Shown here: piece after piece, positions 56,213 to 64,000 of the stretch
How positions within the stretch are numbered: position 1 is the stretch's first letter
Layout: every line of letters begins with the position of its first letter
Assembly: GCF_048569485.1 (NCBI RefSeq)
Contig: NC_134353.1
Span: forward strand, 529,821,008-529,885,007
Length of the DNA: 64,000 bases
Direction of reading: 5' to 3'
DNA from: Anomaloglossus baeobatrachus
Taxonomy: Eukaryota; Chordata; Amphibia; Anura; Aromobatidae
Notes under the pieces: generated by a model
Databases searched by the model: none
What the model was told of the DNA's origin: nothing
What the model saw: only the letters and a program-made list of their open reading frames with translations
Position numbers and translations under genes: made by a program

Positions 56213-56690
56213 AGATTGTTACTGTTATTGTTATTCATTTTGTTTCTGTTGCACATGGAAATGCTACACCATTCCTTGACATTCATTTGGAGGGGATGGT
56301 AATGCAGGTAAAATTAATACCAAATTGTATCAAAAACCAGTGAGTGGAAAATCCCTTTTACATGCAGCGAGTTTACATCCCGCACATGTAATAAAAAAAT
56401 CCCAGTGGGCGAATATATAAGGGCTAAAAGAGGGTGCTCACAATGTATGGATTATGGTCAGGAGAGTGTAAACATTACAAATAAACTAAAAAAATCGGGG
56501 CTATAATAATGCGCTGCTTAATAGAACTCGGGATATCGTTGCTACTAGAGACCGACATGAATTAGTCTATGGGGATAGCAATAGATCTAAGTGTAGAAAT
56601 GATAGGAATAAGGATTCTGTTACCTTTGTTACAACTTTTACAAGTGATTTTCTCACTATTCGGAACATTGTTCGGAAACATTTACCTGTA

Positions 56691-56942
56691 TTGCATCAAA
56701 ACCATATTGTATCAGATATTTTATCTAAGGGTGTACGATTCTCCACTAGGAAAGCTACTAGTATAGGTAACATACTTTCTCCAAGTCTCTTTATAGAGAA
56801 TGATACTAATGTTTCAACTTGGCTAGCCACAGTTGGAAGTTATAAATGTGGCTACCATCGATGTGGTTTGTGTACACATATGGTGAATATTAGATTTTTT
56901 TTTATCCCTAATTCATCTAGGAAGTATGAGATTAAGGGCTAA
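56691..56942 (+). pseudogene. PLE linker region with Cys/His cluster
   Basis: The frame shows HIVSDILSKGVRFSTRKATSI and SYKCGYHRCGLCTHM, which resembles the conserved segment between the reverse transcriptase and the endonuclease of PLEs (CxxxxCxxC type). It is interrupted at its end by the MITE at 56,938. Confidence 0.65.
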
Positions 56943-57400
56943 GCCACACGGCGAGAAAAACAGTGCGAGTGGAGTGCGATAAAACATCGCATTCCCCTCG
57001 GACCAATTCTAGCCTGTGTGTCAGCACACATGGGCGATTATTTTCTCAGCCCTAATCGGACTGAGAAAACAATCGCAGCATGCTGCGATTGTAAGCTGAG
57101 TCTCTTTCTCTCGCGCCCATTCAAGTGAATGGAGCGAGAGAAAAATCGCACTGCACTCGCGGTACATCGATGTACTGCTAGTGCAGTGCGAGAATGGCTA
57201 TAGCCGGCTACGCAGTAGAGAGAGAAATCCCTCCCTCCCCTCCTGAGTGCCGGCCCGCCCACCACAGCTGAGGTCTGCTCGCACGAACGGACCTCAGTAG
57301 CAAGGACACATGCATGACACTCGGCTCTGCTGTACTGCCAGCACGAGCCGAGTGTCATGCAAGTGGATCGCAGTAGTGCCCGTGTGGCCCCAGCCTAAGA
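56938..57400. mobile_element. MITE with CCACACGG ends inside the PLE
   Basis: The left end GGGCTAAGCCACACGGCGAG is answered by the right end CCCGTGTGGCCCCAGCC. TAAG is found on both sides. The interior has a palindrome CGCACTGCACTCGC/GTGCAGTGCGAG and CACTCGGCTCTGCTGTACTG with its complement. It splits the PLE coding sequence just before the endonuclease. Confidence 0.75.
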
Positions 57401-57402
57401 CC

Positions 57403-57651
57403 CTCATTAATTGTAATTCTACACACATAGTGTATCTTGCTAAATGTATAGCTTGGGATCTAATTTATGTGGGATCTACTATCCTTAAGTTAAAGGTACG
57501 TTTTTCGGAACATATTAGAGATGCGGTACCAAAAATAAAGGCAATATCAAGATCAATGTCTGGTTTATCTAGATATTTCCATGATGTACACGGAGGTAAT
57601 GTTGAGACACTAATTATGCATGGCATTGAGAGGGTTAATTTGCCACTGTGA
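57403..57651 (+). pseudogene. PLE GIY-YIG endonuclease remnant
   Basis: Translation in the frame of 57,310-57,651 gives HIVYLAKCIAWDLIYVGSTILKLKVRFSEH in outline: a VYLAKC strand, the IYVGST core (YIG box) and KVRFSEH with the conserved Arg and Glu-His. GIY-YIG nucleases of PLEs nick the target DNA. The copy is separated from the rest of its gene by MITEs on both sides. Confidence 0.75.
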
Positions 57652-57676
57652 GGGGGTGACTGGACGTATTTGGTTA

Positions 57677-58823
57677 GGAAATGTAAAGCGAGCTTTACAC
57701 GCTGCGATATTGCTAGCGATGTCGCGAACGATAGCACCCGCCCATGTCGGTGGCGCGTCACGGGGTGATCGCTGCCGTAGCGAACAATATTGCTACGCCA
57801 GCGTCACACGCAATTACCTGTTCACCAATGTCACTATGGCCGCCAAAAAAGCTCTCCTTTAAAGCCTGCTTTACACGTTGCAATTTCGCATACGATATCG
57901 TATGCGATTTGCAATGCCCCCATCATATGTGCAGCACGTTCAATTTGTTGAACGTTCTGCACAAACGATTAACCCCCGTCACACGTACTTACCTTCCATA
58001 CGACCTCGATGTGGGCGGCGAAAGTCCACTTCCTGGAGTGGGAGGGACATTTGGCCTCACATCGACGTCACGCGGCAGCCGGCCAATAGAAGCGGAGGGG
58101 CGGAGCTGAGCGGGACGTAAACATCCCGCCCACCTCCTTCCTCCCGTATTGTGGGCCGGGAGCCGCAGGACGCAGGTAAGATCTGTTCATCGTTCCCGGG
58201 GTGTCACACACTGCGATGTGCTCTACCCCGGGAACGTTGAACAATCTGACCTTCAATTCTAGAGAAATGAACGATGTGCATGCGATGAACGTTTTAACGT
58301 TCAATCGCAATCGCACATACCTGTCACACACTGCAATGTAACTTACAATTCCGGATGTGCGTCACTTACGACGTGACCCCGCCGACACATTGTAAGATAT
58401 ATTGCAGCGTGTACAGCGGGCTTAAGGGGGAGGTTCGTTCGGCATCACAGCGGCGTCACTAAGTGGCCACCCAATAGAAGCGGAGGGGCAGAGATGAGCG
58501 GCCGGAACATCCCTCCCACCTTCTTCCTCCCTCATTGCCGGCGGCCGCAGGTACGATGTTGTTCATCGTTCCTGCGGTGTCACACATAGCGCTGTGTTCT
58601 GCCGCAGGAACGACAAACAACCTGCGTTCCAAATGAGGAATGATTTTTAAAAAATGAACGACGTGTACACGACGAACAATTTGACACCTTTTTGCGACTG
58701 TTACTGATCGCAAAAAGGTGTCGCACGCAACGACAGCGCTAACGAAGTCGGATGTGCATCACCAACACCGTGACCCTGACGATATCTCGTTAGCGATATC
58801 GTTGTGTGTAAATGGGCCTTAAG
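57677..58823. mobile_element. Nested block of GCTTTACACG-type MITEs
   Basis: At least two members are nested: one opens at 57,680 (GAGCTTTACACGCTGCGATA), another at 57,862 (TTTAAAGCCTGCTTTACACG) with closure near 58,425 (GCGTGTACAGCGGGCTTAA), and the outer part closes at 58,823 (GTGTGTAAATGGGCCTTAA). Interior palindromes around CCGCAGGAACGA and GCGGAGGGGCGG match 13,780-13,820 and 24,945-24,960. Confidence 0.65.
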
Positions 58824-59095
58824 GCTAAATGGATACTTAAGATGAATTGTCGCATACCTGCTGGATTAAACTAAGAGAATGATTTGGCATACTAATATTA
58901 AGAAAAATGTACGTATTAAATGTAAAGAAATCTGTGCCTATTATTTATTTATTTATATTTTTTTATTGCAGGTGGTGAAGATTTAATGATGTGCCTGTGA
59001 GCAACTTCGAGTTAATGATATTGAACATGTGTGTTCTTCACTGACTCCGCCTATTGTATTTTACTTGTATATAATGTCTGTCGTTTTCAATGTAA

Positions 59096-59146
59096 TCTTG
59101 TCATGATTAAGGGCCAAGTTTTTGGGGCCTGAAACGCGTATACGTG
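59096..59146 (+). ncRNA. Hammerhead-like motif at PLE 3' end
   Basis: ATGATTAA followed by a 5-6 bp helix II (GGGCC, loop AAGTTTTT, GGGGCC) and TGAAACGCGTATACG. The CTGATGA half has changed, so activity is unlikely, but the layout is the PLE one. Confidence 0.45.
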
Positions 59147-59860
59147 GTCTACATTTTAAAATTGCACTATGTGTTTATATACACGGTTTTTGCAATAAAG
59201 AAGGTTTTTTGGATCTCCTGAGTAGGTGCTGTTTTTTCCACTCCTTTCTGCATGTTCGTTTCAGCACCCTGGCTTCAGAACTTGTTTGGAATAATGAGGC
59301 GTTGGTGGCAGCTTTCTGGGAGGGTCTGACCGGGAGAATTAAGGATGAGCTTAATATTACAACCTCCTTGGCAACCTGGCTTCCTTGGCTATCCAAATCG
59401 ACCTCAGGTTTCAGGAATATTTTAGAGAGGTGAGCTGAGAGAAGAGGTCGATGTGTCTGCCTCCGTCACTCCAGAGGCCAATTATTCTACCGTCTTCATC
59501 TTTCACTGTTCCAACTGAACCAATGCAAGTAGACCAAGTGAAGCTGGCTGAACGTCGCCAGGAGGGCGACGTTTTCCGGGAAGCTGGGAAACTCTCAAGC
59601 CTAGGGTCGGGCTGGAGAGGCCACTCTGGGCAAGAGCAACTATTCTCTTCCTTTGATTCTGTCAGCATCCCTATCCTGTGGAAACACCCGATTCACTGAG
59701 TCGGTCTATGTGGGCTCCGGTTCCGCAGGTAACTTTGTGCAACAGCCCGTAGTGATCAGTGTCGGTTTCCATCCATCGACTTCAAGCTTCCCTGGTGGTG
59801 TTGCCCACTAATGGAAAAGCCCTGTCTGAGGCCATCCTTTTCATCACTGAGCAAATGTAG

Positions 59861-61098
59861 TGTTACGGTTGCTGCGAGCACTGGAGACTATGTCCAGATT
59901 TCTTGCTACTGCACATGTGCGAGCGCTGGAGCCTAAGTCCAGATTTCTTGCTACTGCACATGTGCGAGCGCTGGAGACTAAGTCCAGATTTCTTGCTACT
60001 GCACATGTGCGAGCGCCGGAGACTAAGTCCAGATTTCTTGCTACTGCACATGTGCGAGCGCTGGAGACTAAGTCCAGATTTCTTGCTACTGCACATGTGC
60101 GAGCGCCGGAGACTAAGTCCAGATTTCTTGCTACTGCACATGTGCGAGCGCCGGAGACTAAGTCCTATCTTGGAGCCATTGCACATGTGCGGGTGACATC
60201 ATCGCTGACACAAGGTCACATGTCTCTGACACCTTCTATGCCGATTTGTCGCTGGTCATGTGCTTGTGACGCCTTGCTCGGTGATAGGCCAGCATGACGT
60301 CACTCCTGTCGTTCTGGCAGCGGATTGGCTCTGGTGTCCTCCATCTTGGATGAGGCACAGAGTCTATATAAGACCCTGACACACGCCGCATGGCGCTCAG
60401 TCCTCTTGGTTCATGCATAAGAGTAGACGCTCTGTGCGCGTTCCTCTAGGCATTCCTCTGTCTATGCTAGGTGAGCGCTACCGGCACGGTAGCGTTCTTA
60501 TACCTTACAGCTTCGGCTGCTGTCCGTATCCTTACCTCTTAAGGGAGCGGACATAGGCAGGTGCCTGAGGCACATGGTCTGGCTGGGCCTTGTGATTCGA
60601 CTCGTAGGTGGACGTTGCCGCTAGGGTAACATTCCTTATACTGCGTCTGGCAGTTGTTCGTATCCTCGCACACTAGGGGAGCAAACAGAGGTAGGAGCTT
60701 TGTGCGGCTTACGCTGCTTTTCGTCTCTTTTGCACCACTAGAAGAGCGGACCTAGGCAGGTGCCATATCTAGTGGTTCGTGTCCTCGCACACTAGTGGAG
60801 CGAACGCAGGTAGGAGCTTTGTGCGGCTTACGCTGCTGTTCGTCTCTTTTGCACCACTAGAAGAGCGGAACTAGGTAGGTGCCATTTGGCACACATTGCC
60901 TTTGTCTCTGTGATTATTAACAGAGATCATTCCACACACCCTCCAAGTAAGGGAGGAATTGCTTTACTTACTTATTATATCCTTCTGTGAGTTAACAGAG
61001 GTATTGCACTCTGCCATAGTCTGCAGCAAAGTCTTTGCACGGTGGACCCTGACTGTCTGATACTCCTTTAGGTTATTATCAGACAGCCCCCCGTAACA
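59861..61098 (+). mobile_element. Solo LTR, TSD TGTAG, with 45 bp tandem repeats
   Basis: It begins TGTTACGG and ends CCGTAACA, an 8 bp perfect terminal inverted repeat. TGTAG flanks it at 59,856-59,860 and 61,099-61,103. TCTATATAAGACC at about 60,362 is a likely TATA box, so the orientation is plus. 1238 bp without pol-like frames: a solo LTR of a Gypsy-like family, younger than its host Gypsy fragment. Confidence 0.9.
59875..60190 (+). repeat. 45 bp tandem repeat, seven copies, in LTR U3
   Basis: The unit contains GACTAAGTCCAGATTTCTTG and CTACTGCACATGTGCGAGCG and is open in all phases because 45 is a multiple of three. Each unit has the palindrome GCACATGTGC with an E-box CACATGTG core, placed upstream of the TATA box. 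Confidence 0.9.
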
Positions 61099-61984
61099 TG
61101 TAGCTTCAGGTGGGAACGATGTACTCAGAGAGGATCGCCTTCTAAGTGCTACCAGGTCTGTCAAATCCACTGCTACTGGGTCTGCCAAAGCTTCAAATTC
61201 ATGAGCCTGTCTAGGGCTGCAGATCTGGTGATGTGTTTAGATGGGGTCAGTCCTGCCAGGAGACATGTCTTGTTCCTGTCTGTCCTGCCCGACTGCCAGA
61301 AACTCCATCAATTCTTTTGGATCTCCCTTTTGCTTATTGGTCGTATGCTGATGGCTACAATAAGAGGCGGAGATGTTACCACCACACAGGCAGTATGACT
61401 GTCCGATAGACCTATTACCGGGTTCTTCACCTTCTCCAGGCTGAATTACCCCGTCACAGGCAGAAACCCAAGCGATGTCTAAGTATTTCAAAAAGAACCT
61501 GACAAGGGGATTTATTCAGAACACACCTTCCTTCCTTTCATGGGTTACATAATGTTTGACATTGGATTGAAGATCAATCCATAGAAGGTGTTGGCAGTTA
61601 TAAAGAGGCCTTGTCTTGATGGTGTGAAGGCAATCCAGTGGTTTCTGGGATTCACCCATTAGTACTGCCAATTTATTCAACATTTCTCATCCCGAACTGT
61701 TCCCATTACTGCCATGTTTCACAAGGGGGCAAATCCGAAGATGTGGATCCTGGAGGCTGAGAGCACTTTTGTCTCCCAGAAGCAAGCCTTCTCATCAGCT
61801 CTGGTGCTGTATAGACCTGATATCAATAAACAGTTTTTCTTGGAAGTGGATGTTTATTTCTTTGGGGCCAATGCGGTTCTAACACAGATATCTTTTACCG
61901 AACAAATGGTAACCTGCGGCATCCCAAATGCATCTCAAGGCTCTGGCCTATTGGTCCAGGAAGCCATTATCTATCCCCCATTTC

Positions 61985-62222
61985 CTTGAGATGGCTGGAT
62001 TGTTATTGTAAATAAGCACTTGTACCTTGCCCCTCCCCCCATCTCATTGTAGATTGTAAGCTCTCACGAGCAGGGTTGCCTTTTTCCCTTTAAATATTGT
62101 ATCTTCTATAATTGTTACTTGTTTGTATATGTTTATGTATATGTTATGTATATGAGCCTCCTGAATTGTAAAGCGCTGCGGAATATGTTGGCGCTATAGA
62201 AATAAAGATTATTATTATTATC
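61985..62222 (+). mobile_element. L2-type SINE/LINE 3' end with (ATT)n tail
   Basis: TTGTAAAGCGCTGCGGAATA then TGTTGGCGCTATAGAAATAAAG and ATTATTATTATTATC, preceded by AGATTGTAAGCTCTCACGAG. This 3' tail is common in amphibian genomes and belongs to the L2/CR1-related group. It interrupts the Gypsy RNase H-like region. Confidence 0.7.
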
Positions 62223-63206
62223 TTTTCCAAGGCCTTCTCTGTCCCAGAGCGCAGCTACTTGATTTGGGAACCAGAATAGCTTTGGAGGAGTGGCGTTATC
62301 TACTTGAATAGGCAGTCCATCCTGTCGTCATTGACCATAAGAATTTGGTCTACTTACAGTATGCATAGAAATTAAATCCGCACTAGGCTAGGTGGTCGCT
62401 ATTCTTTGCCCACTTTGACTTCATACTCCATTTTCGGCCAGCAGACAAGCACTTCAAGGTTGTTTTTGTCAATCAACCAGGAGGAGCTGTCTCAACATAT
62501 AATTGAGCCCACCAAGATATTTACTGTGGCTCCAGAGAGCTTATCTCGGGTTCCATCAGGAAATACCTTCGTTGCAGAAGCCGACAGGAAGCTAGTTTTA
62601 AAATGGGGTCACTTGTTTAAATTGGATGGTCAGGCTGGGCAGAAGAAGACTGCTCTTCTCATTTCACATTACTGGTGCGCATCCCTGCGTAAAGACATTG
62701 TGGAATTTCTGCATGTACTATGTGTATTTAAAATAAGACTCCCAAACAGCTTCCATCAGGTCGGTTACTTACACTTCCTGTGCCCTTTGCTCCCTGGCAG
62801 CACATTGTTATGGTCTTTCTCACAGTGTCCTCGGGATGTTCCGTCATATAGGTGGTAGTGGACCAATCTTCCAAAATGGTCCACTTCACTCCTTTACACT
62901 CTAAAATGTTAACATTGAATACAGGGACTCTGGTTTTGCTTTACTACTATAGGAATATTTGAAAAAAGACATACTTAGCTTATGTATTGACCAATGCATG
63001 TGAGCCCAATAACCATGACAATGTGAACTTTTATAGAGTGAAGAGCAAAAGGGTAATAATGTTTTGAACTTTTGACTTTCAGCCTCAATATTTCACCATC
63101 AACTTTGAGCGTGTGACAACCTTCATTTTATAGACAATCATCTTGGCTATCTCATACATAAATTTGACTTCTACTATTTAGCATATGATTAGTTATTCAC
63201 ATTTCC

Positions 63207-63275
63207 TAATAGCTCAGTGTGTTATTAGGTTGATTCCCAAGCGAAAGTCACTGGTTCGAATCAAGGAGCAGCCAT
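63207..63275 (+). other. tRNA-like sequence before the Tc1 transposase start
   Basis: TAGCTCAGTGTGTT resembles a tRNA A-box and GGTTCGAATC, 34 bases later, is a perfect B-box core. Between them GATTCCCAAGC could be an anticodon arm. The acceptor ends pair poorly. It directly precedes the ATG of the Tc1 remnant, so it is either part of that transposon's leader or an older tRNA relic. Confidence 0.45.
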
Positions 63276-63700
63276 GAAGATTTCCCAAGAAAAGAGGAAC
63301 AGCATCATCCAGCTCATCGATAGCGGTCTCTCAACCAAGAAATATACTAAACTGCATCATGTGGGAGCTGTGACAGTTGGTTGAATAAGAAATAAAGTCC
63401 ATCCATCCGTTCAAAAGCTAAGAGTTGGACGTCCAGGCAAAATATCGGAGTCAACAAGTTGGCTTATCACAAGCTCTATCAGTTCTGGCGCGACAAATAC
63501 GACAGTGGAAGTGTTCAAATGCTTTGTAATAGTGAGATCACAGACGTCCATGCAGGCACTGTGTGGTGCACGTCACACAAATCTTGAGTGGTGGCCCAAA
63601 AACAGGTGATATAACTTTAAATTCAATATCATCATAAGAAGCGTTGACTTAAGTTTGCAAAAAATGTACGAAAAGTGGACAGTGGAAGATTGGAAACATA
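63273..63700 (+). pseudogene. Tc1-type transposase N-terminal remnant
   Basis: It starts MKISQEKRNSIIQLIDSGLS and continues with a first helix-turn-helix, a GRPGKISEST linker, LITSSISSGATNTTVEV, and YEKWTVEDWKH near 63,670, where the catalytic domain would follow. It has an early stop (63,382) and frame changes, and the rest of the gene is absent. It belongs to a Tc1 lineage different from the one at 26-27 kb. Confidence 0.8.
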
Positions 63701-64000
63701 ATTTCAACAAAACAAAAAGAAAAGTGGCGTGCAATAATTTTTTGGGATCACCGATAAAGTATCAAAGAACAACATATTTTATTTATTAATAAAAGACAAC
63801 AAAACACAAAAACACAGATTAAAACATTTAAAAACACTATAACAAGTGTAAAAAGTATAGGGGAGTTGCATACAATAAAGCAGTCCCCCGTATTCTAACC
63901 TCCAGAGAAAAGATGGAAAATGATAGCTATACAAGAGTAGTCCTATACAAATAGTGTATGGAATATATTTTTAGCCTATCATGGGAAACACAGGAGAAAA
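63701..64000. other. AT-rich sequence, nothing recognised
   Basis: No gene or RNA seen. ATTTATTAATAAAAGACAAC (63,782) looks like the reverse of a retroelement 3' end, but no family can be named. Confidence 0.3.

Larger units (their letters stand above)
56213..59235 (+). mobile_element. Penelope-like element, 5'-truncated, with two MITE insertions
   Basis: Reverse transcriptase C-terminal sequence starts near 56,230 (TPFLDIHLEG). A linker follows (HQNHIVSDILSKGVRFSTRK and a Cys/His cluster CGYHRCGLCTHM). Then come a MITE, the GIY-YIG endonuclease part (57,403-57,651), a larger MITE block, and the last coding piece with 3' UTR from 58,824. A hammerhead-like motif at 59,100-59,145 and AATAAAG at 59,195 close the element. 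It carries several stops and is not active. Confidence 0.75.
59240..62960 (+). mobile_element. Ty3/Gypsy-type LTR retrotransposon, internal fragment (broken)
   Basis: Gag-like sequence first (59,260-59,560: NNEALVAAFWEGLTGRIKDEL, then PTEPMQVDQ), then protease-like, reverse transcriptase, RNase H-like (61,640-61,920: KGANPKMWILEAE, LYRPDINKQFFLEVD) and integrase-like sequence (62,400-62,900). Neither own LTR is found. The element is broken with many breaks, and it hosts a solo LTR and an L2-type insertion. It appears old. Confidence 0.75.

Overview
The window reads as repeat-rich vertebrate nuclear DNA, most likely from a frog or toad with a large genome. The evidence is one ordinary intron-containing host gene (perilipin-2) embedded in transposons typical of amphibians: TTAA-flanked foldback elements whose ends read TTAAAGGGAACCTGTCA (T2/Kolobok-like), DIRS tyrosine-recombinase retrotransposons, Penelope-like elements (PLEs), Ty3/Gypsy-type LTR elements, Tc1 and hAT elements, L1, and an L2-type 3' tail ending in (ATT)n. 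The species call is inference.

Layout. 0-0.8 kb: a foldback MITE and an L1 3' end. 0.8-4.5 kb: a 3.3 kb near-perfect palindrome made of two head-to-head PLE 5' regions. 4.5-13.4 kb: a long TTAA-flanked DNA element with ~390 bp tandem repeats, split by a DIRS element (7.6-12.8 kb) that itself holds a solo LTR. 13.4-15.4 kb: a MITE, a foldback and a second copy of the 0.8-5.6 kb sequence, in which the palindrome is missing. 15.8-21.0 kb: a very young LTR element. 21.6-28 kb: a retroposon with a 16 bp target duplication, a DNA element with a minisatellite, PLE and MITE pieces, and a Tc1 element. 28.1-31.6 kb: a minisatellite split by a long LTR. 31.8-38.5 kb: PLIN2, plus strand, with TTAA foldback elements in its introns. 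39-43 kb: T2-like MITEs and a second DIRS copy. 43.9-46.5 kb: a composite foldback element. 46.7-52.8 kb: a 6.1 kb hAT-type element, mostly two expanded minisatellites, inserted in a third DIRS copy (to 56.2 kb) that also holds a solo LTR. 56.2-59.2 kb: a PLE with GIY-YIG endonuclease remains and two MITE insertions. 59.2-63.0 kb: a degraded Ty3/Gypsy element with a solo LTR and an L2-type insertion. 63.2-63.7 kb: a Tc1 transposase remnant behind a tRNA-like sequence.

The outstanding item is the 15,837-21,001 LTR element. Between two 690 bp LTRs that differ at only two sites by eye, it carries a 985-codon reading frame whose first part resembles a Gypsy-type protease and whose second half is clearly related to FXR1 (fragile X-related protein 1): the conserved region before the KH domains, both KH domains, the Arg/Ser-rich region and a piece of the C-terminus, without introns. 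No reverse transcriptase or integrase is recognisable, so it looks like a non-autonomous element that captured a processed host RNA-binding-protein gene. Other notable items are hammerhead-ribozyme-like motifs next to several PLE pieces, a 1 kb hairpin in PLIN2 intron 2, a minisatellite against the PLIN2 promoter, and the hAT element carrying about 57 units that each contain TGCATG.
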